Assembly: GCF_001650905.1 (NCBI RefSeq)
Contig: NZ_LXYG01000020.1
Coordinates: 186,001 to 250,000, forward strand
Length of the DNA stretch: 64,000 nt
Direction of reading: 5' to 3'
Source: Balneola sp. EhC07
Lineage (GTDB): Bacteria; Bacteroidota; Rhodothermia; Balneolales; Balneolaceae
Shown: piece after piece, positions 8,118 to 16,420 of the stretch
Numbering within the stretch: position 1 is the stretch's first letter
Layout: each line of letters begins with the position of its first letter
Notes under the pieces: model-generated
What the model was told of the DNA's origin: nothing
Databases searched by the model: none
The model's input: only the letters and a program-made list of their open reading frames with translations
Made by a program: the position numbers and the translations under genes

Positions 8118-10361
8118 ATGAAAAAACAAAAGATACCATTTTTGGTAACTGTTTTATGCTTACTGGTATTTGGTACAACCCAAATAGCTAACGCACAAAC
8201 AGTGTTTGAAACTACGCTTAGTGGGAGTAACGAAGTACCCACTGTTACAACTTCTGCAAACGGAAGTATAACTGCTACACTTAACGGAAATGAACTAACT
8301 GTTGAAGGTTCTTTTGAAGGACTTAGCAGTGCTTATGCTGCCTCTCATTTGCACGCAGGCATGGCTGGTGAAGCTGGTGGCGTACTTTTCACTTTAAACG
8401 CTACAGTAGACGCTGACGGAATGGGCGGAACATACACTACCGCAAATAACACTTTCACACTATCAAGTGGCCAAGTGGATACATTAGAAGCGCGCGGAAT
8501 TTATGTTAATATACATTCTGAAACTTACGGAGCCGGAGAACTTAGAGGTCAATTGGCTCCTCAAGCAGATGTTGTATTCAGAACTAACGTTTCCGGTGCA
8601 CAGGAAGTACCGGTAGCAAAAACCATGGCAAGTGGTGCTCTCATCCTTGAACTAAATGGGGATTCACTATTTGTTTCAGGTTCATTTAATGGACTTTCAA
8701 GTAATTATGCAGCTTCTCATTTACATACTGCAATGGCTGGTAGTGCCGGTGGTGTTGCTGTAACTCTAAATGCTACTGTTGCAGCTGACAATCAATCAGG
8801 AGTTTATTTAGCAGCTGATAACAGATTTGAACTTACTACAGATCAAAAAGAAGCACTTATGAATAGAGGCGTATATGTAAATATACACTCAGAGAATTTT
8901 GCTTCCGGTGAATTAAGAGGACAAGTTACTCCTCCCGTTACAGCTTCGTTCTTTGCGAGCTTATCAGGAAGTGCTGAAATTCCTTCTGCGAATACAAATG
9001 CCGGTGGTGCAGTTGTAGTTGAACTAACTACAGACGATTCATTAGTTGTTACCGGTACATTTGCTGAACTGCAAGGTGATTTTGATGCCTCTGTAGCTGG
9101 TGGTTCTCATCTGCACGCAGGACATTCAGGAACAAACGGAATGGTTGATATATTAATTAATGCTGAAGTAGAGGCTAATTTAAAGGCTGGTGCTTATTTA
9201 GCAAAAGACAATAAATTTGCTGTTGATGCTTCCCAGATTGAAACTCTACTTAACAGAGGTTACTACGTTAATATTCATACTACAACATTTGGAGCAGGTG
9301 AGCTTCGCGGACAAGTACTCGGTGATGCTTCTGCTTATTTCAAAACAAATTTGAGTGGTTTACACGAACAACCTACTCCTGTAATTACAGAAGCATTCGG
9401 TGCTGTTAACGTAGAGATCACAGGTGACAGAGCTATTGTAACAGGTGGTTTTGATGCGCTTTCAAGTGCTTACGCAGCATCCCATTTACATTCTGGAAGT
9501 GTTACCGCTAGTGGTGGAGTTGAAGTTACATTAGACGCTACTGTTTCCGGTGATACAAGTGGTGTTTATGAAGTATCTAATAACACTTATACCCTTACCG
9601 AAACACAATTAGAGACGATGAGTAGTCAAGGTTTGTATGTAAATGTACATTCTCAAACTGAAGCTGCAGGAGAATTAAGAGGACAACTCCTTTTTGGTGA
9701 TAACTTATTCCCTGAGAAAAGTTCGTTATTAACACCGATAGATAATGCTGAAATCAGTATTGCAGGTGATGTGTCTACAAACTTGGTGGCTACCTGGTCT
9801 GCAAGCTCAGATATCGAAGGAGATAGCTTGACTTATACTTGGCAAGCAGCTACAGATTCTTTATTTGCTGACATTATAATCAATGCAAATGTTGGATCAG
9901 ACCTTAACTACAATATTTCGTATGGTGACCTGGATACAATCTTAGTAGACCTTGGCGTTGAGTCTGGTGCTTCTGCAACAGTGTACCATAGAGTTATTGC
10001 TTCTGACGGAAGCGACGAAACATCAAGTGATACAAGATCAGTATCTATGGAAAGAGGAACATTAACATCTAATGAAAATGATGGAATAGATGCTCCAAAC
10101 AGATTTGTACTAGATCAAAATTACCCAAATCCTTTTAATCCAAGTACAAAAATTAGCTTTTCTTTAGAAGAAGCAGCACCAACACAATTGGTTGTTTACA
10201 ACATGCTTGGACAAAAAGTTGCCACTTTGGTTAACGAAAGATTAAGTGCAGGTAATCACACCTTCAACTTTAAAGCTGACAATTTATCTTCAGGTATTTA
10301 TATCTACAGATTACAATCAGCTAATCAAAGCTTAACAAAGAGAATGACACTGATTAAATAG
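8118..10361 (+). CDS. Secreted four-repeat CHRD-domain protein with T9SS sorting domain
   Basis: A 747-residue exported protein. A signal peptide ends near AQT (residues 1-27). Four consecutive CHRD (chordin-type) domains of about 120 residues follow, at roughly 28-145, 150-270, 275-397 and 405-525. Each contains the signature ASHLHAG/T/S and a Y(V)N(I/V)H...AGELRGQ ending. Residues 535-650 look like an Ig/fibronectin-like linker. Residues of about 662-747 are a type A T9SS sorting domain (NYPNPFNPST at its start, SGIYIYRL and TKRMTLIK at the end). It should be secreted by T9SS and attached to or released from the surface. CHRD domains are of unclear function in bacteria. It follows the ECF sigma operon but has its own leader. 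Confidence 0.88.
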   Translation: MKKQKIPFLVTVLCLLVFGTTQIANAQTVFETTLSGSNEVPTVTTSANGSITATLNGNELTVEGSFEGLSSAYAASHLHAGMAGEAGGVLFTLNATVDADGMGGTYTTANNTFTLSSGQVDTLEARGIYVNIHSETYGAGELRGQLAPQADVVFRTNVSGAQEVPVAKTMASGALILELNGDSLFVSGSFNGLSSNYAASHLHTAMAGSAGGVAVTLNATVAADNQSGVYLAADNRFELTTDQKEALMNRGVYVNIHSENFASGELRGQVTPPVTASFFASLSGSAEIPSANTNAGGAVVVELTTDDSLVVTGTFAELQGDFDASVAGGSHLHAGHSGTNGMVDILINAEVEANLKAGAYLAKDNKFAVDASQIETLLNRGYYVNIHTTTFGAGELRGQVLGDASAYFKTNLSGLHEQPTPVITEAFGAVNVEITGDRAIVTGGFDALSSAYAASHLHSGSVTASGGVEVTLDATVSGDTSGVYEVSNNTYTLTETQLETMSSQGLYVNVHSQTEAAGELRGQLLFGDNLFPEKSSLLTPIDNAEISIAGDVSTNLVATWSASSDIEGDSLTYTWQAATDSLFADIIINANVGSDLNYNISYGDLDTILVDLGVESGASATVYHRVIASDGSDETSSDTRSVSMERGTLTSNENDGIDAPNRFVLDQNYPNPFNPSTKISFSLEEAAPTQLVVYNMLGQKVATLVNERLSAGNHTFNFKADNLSSGIYIYRLQSANQSLTKRMTLIK

Positions 10362-10381
10362 TATATTAATTAGTACAAATT

Positions 10382-10417
10382 AAAAGGGAGTTTGGTAAAC
10401 CAAACTCCCTTTTTTTA
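10382..10417 (+). terminator. Terminator after the CHRD gene
   Basis: Perfect stem AAAGGGAGTTTGG / CCAAACTCCCTTT with a tiny loop and a T7 tail, between the CHRD gene and the convergent DUF4412-like gene. Confidence 0.88.
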
Positions 10418-10443
10418 TATCTCTATTTTCTGATGTTCAGATA

Positions 10444-11202
10444 CTAGTTCCCTGACATCATCTTAAACATTAGATCTGTTACACTGATAAGATTAACTCC
10501 TGTTGGTATCTGAACCATCGCTTTCGCAATACTGGACTTATTAATATTGGTAACTTCCATCACGGTTTCAGTACCTTTTTTCCCCGTCACTTCAACAAGC
10601 ATTGGAAAATTTTTCCCCGTAAAAACTGCGTCTCTTGATTGATTAACTGCTCTGTTTGCTTCAGCCGGTATATTTTTCCAAGGCTCAGCTAGCATTCCCC
10701 AGTTTATATCTATATTCGGTGTAAGCCAAACAGACATTTTAGAATCGGCTTCTTTACCTGAAATAACCAACTCGTATGTTTTATATCCATTTATAGTTCT
10801 TTCCCGATCAGTATATTCAAAATTCATTTCCTCATTTTCTGAACTGTTTGGTGAAGAATCGCTTCCCCATGAAAGAAACATTTTAAATAACCCTTCCACT
10901 TCTGATTTAGTAACCTGAAGTGCATCATTATTCTCCATTAACACTACAAAGTCTTTTTTGTCATTACGAATCAGCATCCCTCCGGAATTAAATGACTGAC
11001 CAAAATTCATCTCATCTTCTCCTTTCAAAAAGATCCGATCTGCAGTTACATACATATTAAGCTGATTAACTGAAGTCTTACCATTTTCATTATCACCATA
11101 TAGGTTCATGGATATATGACCTTCAAACTGTGCCTGAAGAGGATTAGAAAAAAAAGTGACACATAAAAATAGAAGTGTACTTAAATATATTTTGGTTCTC
11201 AT
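10444..11202 (-). CDS. DUF4412-like exported protein
   Basis: A 252-residue exported protein. The start at 11202 is chosen because it begins a classical signal peptide (MRTKIYLSTLLFLCVTFF, cleavage after LQAQ). The open frame continues 15 codons upstream to 11247 without adding any domain. The mature part has the layout of DUF4412 proteins: a beta-rich domain in which a molecule 'frozen' to a metal or ligand is read out in repeated strands (YTDRERTINGYKTYELVISG). The C-terminus (TGVNLISVTDLMFKMMSG) is amphipathic. It lies 9 bp after mnmA counting from the longer start, or 54 bp from the chosen one, and may be co-transcribed with it. Its molecular function is unknown. Confidence 0.7.
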   Translation of the reverse strand: MRTKIYLSTLLFLCVTFFSNPLQAQFEGHISMNLYGDNENGKTSVNQLNMYVTADRIFLKGEDEMNFGQSFNSGGMLIRNDKKDFVVLMENNDALQVTKSEVEGLFKMFLSWGSDSSPNSSENEEMNFEYTDRERTINGYKTYELVISGKEADSKMSVWLTPNIDINWGMLAEPWKNIPAEANRAVNQSRDAVFTGKNFPMLVEVTGKKGTETVMEVTNINKSSIAKAMVQIPTGVNLISVTDLMFKMMSGN

Positions 11203-11256
11203 AATTATCTCTGGATGTTTTAGATTGAGGAGTTTAACGAACTTCATAGTTGGATG

Positions 11257-12387
11257 TTACGCAGAAATTAGATCTTCCATTCCCACGTTCACTTTTTTGA
11301 TCCAACCACCGGCTACTACGTCATCACTTTCGTAACAAACTATAGCTTGTCCGGGAGTTATGGCTTCTCTTCCGGTTGGGAAATGAACTTTGATCTCATC
11401 TTCTCCCAGTTGAGTTAAATATCCCATTGCTCCGTCATCGTTATATCGAATTGCGCCGGTGATCTCCATCTCAGTTTCCGGAATTCTGTCGTACTTCACT
11501 AAATTTATTTCTTTAGCTGTCAGTGTAGAACTGACAAGATCTTCCTTCTCTCCTATAGTGATCGTGTTTGTTATCGCGTTTATATTTGTTACGTAGACAG
11601 GCTTACCCATGGGCAAATTTAATCCGCGTCTTTGACCAATTGTATAAAAAGGATAGCCTTCGTGCTCGCCTAAAATATTTCCGTCTTTATCTACAAACTT
11701 TCCTCCTTTCATTTTCTCTTCCAGACCCGGAACTTTGTCTTTTAGAAATCTGCGATAATCATCATCCGGTACAAAACAGATTTCATAAGAATCTGGCTTA
11801 TTGGCTACGTTTAATAATCCATGATCTTCGGCTATTTGACGAATTTCCGGTTTTGAATATCCACCCAAAGGAAAAATGGTTCTTTCAAGGTGCTTTTGTG
11901 CAACACCCCATAATGCGTACGATTGATCTTTCTTCGGATCTAATCCTCTGGAAATGATGTGACGTCCGTTTTCTTCTCGTACTCTTGCATAATGTCCTGT
12001 AGCAATGAAATCACATCCCAGGTTGTCTGCTCGTTTTAACAAAGCAGCCCATTTGATATGAGTATTACAAAGCACACAAGGGTTAGGAGTTCTTCCGTCC
12101 ATATAATCACCCACAAAGCGATCAATTACCCAATCACCAAACTCTTCCCTTATATCTACGATGAAGTGTTTAAAACCATGGTTTACGGCAATGTGGCGAG
12201 CATCATTCATAGACTCTACCGTACAACATCCCGTTTCTTTCCCGTTATCACCACCGCTTCGGTGATAATCCCAGGTTTTCATGGTAATTCCAATTACCTC
12301 GTATCCTTGTTCTCTTAGCATTACAGCAGCTACAGATGAATCTACACCGCCACTCATTGCTACAAGAACTCTGCCTTTTTTACTCAT
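11257..12387 (-). CDS. mnmA: tRNA-specific 2-thiouridylase MnmA
   Basis: Installs sulfur at position 2 of the wobble uridine (U34) in tRNA-Lys, -Glu and -Gln. It adenylates the base and then transfers persulfide sulfur. The protein has 376 residues, a normal length. Motifs: the PP-loop SGGVDSS at residues 13-19, the first catalytic cysteine in NPCVLCNTHIKW near 102, the second in SYEICFVPDDDYRRFL near 199, and TIGQRRGL. Both catalytic Cys are present. A TATCTTTA promoter box lies about 40 bp before the ATG. Confidence 0.95.
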   Translation of the reverse strand: MSKKGRVLVAMSGGVDSSVAAVMLREQGYEVIGITMKTWDYHRSGGDNGKETGCCTVESMNDARHIAVNHGFKHFIVDIREEFGDWVIDRFVGDYMDGRTPNPCVLCNTHIKWAALLKRADNLGCDFIATGHYARVREENGRHIISRGLDPKKDQSYALWGVAQKHLERTIFPLGGYSKPEIRQIAEDHGLLNVANKPDSYEICFVPDDDYRRFLKDKVPGLEEKMKGGKFVDKDGNILGEHEGYPFYTIGQRRGLNLPMGKPVYVTNINAITNTITIGEKEDLVSSTLTAKEINLVKYDRIPETEMEITGAIRYNDDGAMGYLTQLGEDEIKVHFPTGREAITPGQAIVCYESDDVVAGGWIKKVNVGMEDLISA

Positions 12388-12424
12388 TTCAAGATGTGAG
12401 TTTCTCTTTGAATTTAATTGATAC

Positions 12425-12432
12425 TAAAGATA
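12425..12432 (-). promoter_or_regulatory. Putative -7 promoter element of mnmA
   Basis: On the minus strand this reads TATCTTTA within TTATCTTTAGTAT, a 13-mer also found before pyk. It is 38-45 bp upstream of the mnmA start codon. Confidence 0.5.
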
Positions 12433-12579
12433 AGGCTTTTGTTAACTGATTGCGATATTCGTTTAAATATCTCTGATAGTGTTTATCGATGACTTAGATT
12501 AGCTTCTAAAAACACATTTAATTTATTCTCTAACAACCATTGCTATAGTATTCTGTAACTGATATGAAATAGAGTTCTC

Positions 12580-12613
12580 AATATTGAATATTCCTTGTTG
12601 GATATTCAATATT
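12580..12613. repeat. AT-rich inverted repeat downstream of the HNH gene
   Basis: Arms AATATTGAATATTCC and GGATATTCAATATT, with one bulged base, flank a 5-nt loop. It begins 2 bp past the HNH stop codon and could be its terminator, although no strong U-tract follows. Nothing else is visible in the gap between 12433 and 12615. Confidence 0.55.
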
Positions 12614-12615
12614 CC

Positions 12616-13116
12616 CTAAGTCATATACAAATACGGCTTCCAGGGTTCCTGAACTCCACCATTTATATCTCTGAAAAATGTAATTGGTATAGGACGATAT
12701 GGTTTACTACGAAGTTCCATATTTGCTTCTTTAGGCGTTCTGTTCCCTTTCTTTACGTTACATTTATCGCAAGCAGTAGTCAGGTTTTCCCAGGTATCTT
12801 TACCGCCTCTGCTTTTGGGATGAATATGGTCAATGGTTAGCTTAGATTTCTGCCCGCAATACTGACATCTAAAACTGTCTCTGCGCATCACATTTCTTCT
12901 TGTCAGAACCACTTTTGTATAAGGTAAGCGTATGTATCTGCGTAACCTGATTACAGAAGGGAAATCAAATTGGTCACTGGGCGTTCTCAGTTTCTTTTCC
13001 GGATCATCATGCAGCAACTCTGCTTTTTCCAAAAAAATAAGCTTCATAGAACGTTGCAAAGAGCAAACGCTCAAAGGTTGATAATCTTGATTAAGAACTA
13101 ATACGTTTGCATTCAT
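12616..13116 (-). CDS. HNH endonuclease-domain protein
   Basis: A 166-residue protein with a C-terminal HNH nuclease fold at about 75-125. CQYCGQ and CDKCN form the structural zinc site, and LTIDHIHPKSRGG with WENLTTAC forms the His-Asn-His active site. The N-terminal part (NANVLVLNQDYQPL, then SMKLIFLEKAELL) is the conserved region of a widespread single-copy chromosomal HNH family in Bacteroidota and other phyla. The family is not obviously linked to restriction or mobile elements, and the neighbours here are housekeeping genes. The substrate is unknown. Confidence 0.85.
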   Translation of the reverse strand: MNANVLVLNQDYQPLSVCSLQRSMKLIFLEKAELLHDDPEKKLRTPSDQFDFPSVIRLRRYIRLPYTKVVLTRRNVMRRDSFRCQYCGQKSKLTIDHIHPKSRGGKDTWENLTTACDKCNVKKGNRTPKEANMELRSKPYRPIPITFFRDINGGVQEPWKPYLYMT

Positions 13117-13303
13117 TGCATTCGGTTAAGTTTCATGTCTTTAATTTTTCTTTCATAGAGAATGCAGATATGAATCGAAATTCAACCAGTTAACGCTGGC
13201 AAGCCTTAGTATGATATATTTATCTCATAAAAACAAATACACACGTGTTACCTTTTTTTTAACAATGTGATGATTTTAATGAATAATTATCTGAGTTAGT
13301 TTT

Positions 13304-13311
13304 TATATTTG
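13304..13311 (+). promoter_or_regulatory. Putative -7 promoter element of the glutamate dehydrogenase gene
   Basis: TATATTTG is an exact match to the Bacteroidota -7 consensus TAnnTTTG, 40 bp before the ATG at 13351. No clear TTG at -33 is visible. Confidence 0.5.
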
Positions 13312-13350
13312 GAAGCGCTTTTTTAACAGAATTGAAATTAAACTAACATA

Positions 13351-14658
13351 ATGTCCGAGATTAAAGACGCCCTCACAAAAGAGTACTACAAAGAACCTGC
13401 CCCACTAACTCAAGACGACTCCCCTTTTTCATCCATGATGGAAAGATTCAGATTTGCCGCTGATATTTTAGATCTGGATGAAGGCATGTTTAAATATCTT
13501 TCTACTCCTGAAAAGGTAGTAATGGTTGCTATTCCGGTTATTATGGATGATGGCAGAATTGAAGTATTTGAAGGCTATCGTGTAATTCATAACAGCATTT
13601 TGGGACCTTCCAAAGGTGGAATTCGATACGCTGAAGATGTACATCTCGATGAAGTTAAAGCACTGGCTGCATGGATGACCTGGAAATGTGCCTGTGTAAA
13701 TGTTCCTTTTGGTGGAGCCAAAGGCGGTGTACGTGTTAATCCCAAGCTCCTTTCAAAAAATGAGTTAGAAAGATTGACCAGACGGTACACTTCAAACATG
13801 AGTGATGTCTTTGGACCGGAACGAGATATCCCGGCTCCTGATATGAATACCAATGAGCAGACTATGGCCTGGATCATGGACACGTACAGCATGAAAAGTA
13901 AAAGAAATGAAACTGCTGTGGTAACAGGAAAGCCTATAATTCTAGGAGGCTCTAAAGGAAGACGTGAAGCAACAGGACGTGGAGTAATAACCACGGCTTT
14001 GGCTGCCATGAACAAGCTCAAAATTTCCCCAAGTGATGCTTCCATTGTTGTGCAGGGTTTTGGTAATGTTGGATCTGTTTCTGCTCAGCTGATTTATGAA
14101 CAAGGTGCAAAAGTAATCGCTATAAGTGATGTAAGCGGCGGATACTATAATAAGGAAGGAATAGATATTCCGGCGGCAATCCACTATTCCCAAACTAATA
14201 ATTATTCATTGGAAGGTTTTGACGGAGCAGAATCTATTAGTAATGCGGATCTGCTTGAACTTGAATGTGATGTATTAATTCCGGCAGCAAAAGAAGATCA
14301 GATAAACAGAGAGAATGCTTCTAATATAAAAGCAAAGATTATCGCCGAAGGAGCAAATGGTCCCGTAACTGCAAATGCAGATTCAATTCTGGATGAAAAC
14401 GGCGTAATGGTTGTTCCGGATATTCTTGCAAACGCAGGTGGTGTAACTGTTTCTTACTTTGAGTGGGTACAGGACAGACATGGATATTTCTGGACCGAAG
14501 AACGCGTTAATCGTCGTTTGAACAGAATGATGAGAGAAGCTTTTGATAACTTGTTTATGGTGAGTGAAAAGTATAGTATTACGCTAAGACAAGCAGCGTA
14601 TGTGTATGCAATTGATCGTGTAGCAACAACGCTGAAACTACGTGGTATTTATGCTTAA
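13351..14658 (+). CDS. gdhA: Glu/Leu/Phe/Val dehydrogenase (NAD(P)-glutamate dehydrogenase type)
   Basis: Reversible oxidative deamination of glutamate to 2-oxoglutarate and ammonia. The protein has 435 residues, standard for the hexameric clade. The substrate-binding region SKGGIRY lies near 90. The catalytic-lysine segment WKCACVNVPFGGAKGGVRVNP lies near 110-130. The dinucleotide-binding fold starts at GFGNVGSVSA near 235. The C-terminal segment is ANAGGVTVSYFEWVQ. The overall pattern fits glutamate dehydrogenase better than leucine or phenylalanine dehydrogenases, which are shorter. An RsbW-like ATPase gene follows 6 bp after the stop and is probably co-transcribed. Confidence 0.9.
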   Translation: MSEIKDALTKEYYKEPAPLTQDDSPFSSMMERFRFAADILDLDEGMFKYLSTPEKVVMVAIPVIMDDGRIEVFEGYRVIHNSILGPSKGGIRYAEDVHLDEVKALAAWMTWKCACVNVPFGGAKGGVRVNPKLLSKNELERLTRRYTSNMSDVFGPERDIPAPDMNTNEQTMAWIMDTYSMKSKRNETAVVTGKPIILGGSKGRREATGRGVITTALAAMNKLKISPSDASIVVQGFGNVGSVSAQLIYEQGAKVIAISDVSGGYYNKEGIDIPAAIHYSQTNNYSLEGFDGAESISNADLLELECDVLIPAAKEDQINRENASNIKAKIIAEGANGPVTANADSILDENGVMVVPDILANAGGVTVSYFEWVQDRHGYFWTEERVNRRLNRMMREAFDNLFMVSEKYSITLRQAAYVYAIDRVATTLKLRGIYA

Positions 14659-14664
14659 TAATTG

Positions 14665-15072
14665 ATGAGTTACAGAAAAGAACTTGTTCTGAGATCTACC
14701 TATGAAGACCTGGATAAACTGGAAGGTTTTCTGAACGACTTACAGACAGACTTAAAATTTGATGACGAGTTTTATGCACGATTAATGCTCACCGTTAGTG
14801 AAGCTGCAACTAATGGCGTTGTTCATGGAAATGAATTGGATGAATCCAAAAAGGTAACCCTCATCGCAGAACATGACGGTTCAAATCTTGTAATTACTAC
14901 TCAGGATGAAGGTGGGGGATTTGATCCGGATGAAGTTCCAGATCCGCTTGCAAATGAAAATATTCTGAATACAAGCGGTCGTGGTGTTTTCCTGATGGGA
15001 GAATACGCCGATGGAGTTGATTATCAGGATGAAGGAAGGAGATTGATCCTAAGTTTTGATCTCAAATCTTAG
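14665..15072 (+). CDS. RsbW-like anti-sigma regulatory kinase (HATPase)
   Basis: A 135-residue GHKL-type ATPase resembling RsbW/SpoIIAB. The N-box is SEAATNGVVHGNE near residues 45-57. The G1 box is DEGGGFDPDEVPDP, with a lid and G2 region at SGRGVFLMGEYAD. Such proteins phosphorylate an STAS-domain anti-anti-sigma factor and/or bind a partner. No STAS or phosphatase gene is adjacent, so the partner is unknown. The ATG at 14665 is preferred over a TTG one codon earlier. It sits 6 bp after gdhA. Confidence 0.85.
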   Translation: MSYRKELVLRSTYEDLDKLEGFLNDLQTDLKFDDEFYARLMLTVSEAATNGVVHGNELDESKKVTLIAEHDGSNLVITTQDEGGGFDPDEVPDPLANENILNTSGRGVFLMGEYADGVDYQDEGRRLILSFDLKS

Positions 15073-15079
15073 TGCTTTT

Positions 15080-16420
15080 TTAATTCACTCTTCTCAACAA
15101 ATCTCCACTTAGTCTTAACAATTCGGTTTCTGCATTTTTTGCTTCAATTTGAGCTATTATCAATCGGTTTTCAGCATTCAGTAAACTAAGTTGAGCTTCT
15201 CTAAGCTCTACAGAGTTAATGGTTCCCAACCTGAATCTTTCCAAAGCAATATCCAGACTTTGTTTTGTGAATTGCAGATTCTCCTGTTCCAGTTCGATCA
15301 AAGAAAGAGCATCAATATACTGTTCATACACTTGCTGAATTTCAGACCGCAGTCTCAGTTTTAACTCTTCCAGCTGTAACTGTTGATTCTTTAGTCGTAT
15401 TTGAGCGTTTTGGGATCTTCTGTTTTTATTAAATCCATCGAACAAATTAATTCTTGCGGTAATACCATAATTAAAACCGGACGTATTAGAGAAATCCACA
15501 AAACCTGTACTCGTTTCTGTTTTACTGTATCCATATCCCCCGCTTACATCAACCTGCGGAAACCAGTCTCCTCTTAGTTCATTGATCTCTTCACTTGCTG
15601 CCATTTCATTCAACCGCGCTACCGACAATGATTTATTTTCAACCAATGCTCGTTCAGTAAGAACTTCCAGATCCATCATTTCTCCCATTTCAATCGCAGG
15701 CTCTACATCAAAGTTTTCAAAAGATGAATTAGATAAGATCTGATTTACGATGATCTTTGATTGCTTTAATGTGGTTCCTGATCGGATCAAAGCAGCCCTG
15801 TCAGCATTAAAATCTGCACGTGCCTGTAACAGATCATATTCAGAACCTGAACCCAGGTCCTTTTTTGTTTCTGCAATTCTTATGCGTTCTTCTGATACCT
15901 GTACAGTATTTTCAAGTATTTTATGCGCCTTTTGTCTTGCAACGATCTGGTAATAACCATTGATTAGTTCAGCAAGTAAATTTTCGATTTCAAGACGAGT
16001 TTGCTCTTCCCCAATTTCTGCTTCCAGATTCAGTCGGTCTTTAGTTGCAAACATTGTCAATCCATCAAAAATGGTCCAAGTTGCATCTATGCCATAATTA
16101 TAGCTAGTGGTTTCAACTCCTTTATCATTTCGGTCAGGTATTGAATTAGCCGAATATTGAGTCTCATTATCTTCGATTCTTTTGGAGATGGTTCCGTCAG
16201 CAGTCACTACAGGGAGAAGCCCTGCATTCCCTAATGAATTATTATTCTTTGCTATTTGTGCCTCATTTTTTGCTATTCGGATAGCGAAATTCTTTTCCAG
16301 TCCCTTTTGGATGGCTTCCTCTATTCGCAAGGTATCTTGTGCCATGACGTTTGAAAGCCCAAATGAAAACAACATACCAAATAGTACTAAATACGATCTC
16401 TTATATACCAATTTCATCAT
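15080..16420 (-). CDS. TolC-family outer-membrane efflux protein
   Basis: A 446-residue outer-membrane channel with a signal peptide (residues 1-27, ending VMAQ). Two structural repeats of long alpha-helical coiled coils follow (about 50-230 and 250-440). The family signature is seen in RLRSEIQQVYEQYIDAL and LRLGTINSVELREAQLSLLNAENRL-type segments near the C-terminus. It forms the exit duct of the tripartite efflux pump encoded upstream. Its start codon overlaps the stop of the RND gene by 4 bp (ATGA), so translational coupling is likely. A second Met directly follows the first. Confidence 0.92.
   Translation of the reverse strand: MMKLVYKRSYLVLFGMLFSFGLSNVMAQDTLRIEEAIQKGLEKNFAIRIAKNEAQIAKNNNSLGNAGLLPVVTADGTISKRIEDNETQYSANSIPDRNDKGVETTSYNYGIDATWTIFDGLTMFATKDRLNLEAEIGEEQTRLEIENLLAELINGYYQIVARQKAHKILENTVQVSEERIRIAETKKDLGSGSEYDLLQARADFNADRAALIRSGTTLKQSKIIVNQILSNSSFENFDVEPAIEMGEMMDLEVLTERALVENKSLSVARLNEMAASEEINELRGDWFPQVDVSGGYGYSKTETSTGFVDFSNTSGFNYGITARINLFDGFNKNRRSQNAQIRLKNQQLQLEELKLRLRSEIQQVYEQYIDALSLIELEQENLQFTKQSLDIALERFRLGTINSVELREAQLSLLNAENRLIIAQIEAKNAETELLRLSGDLLRRVN

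Noticed and set aside
12616-13116. HNH endonuclease as a homing or mobile element
   Set aside because: No flanking repeats, intron or inserted target. The protein belongs to a chromosomal family common in this phylum and lies among housekeeping genes.
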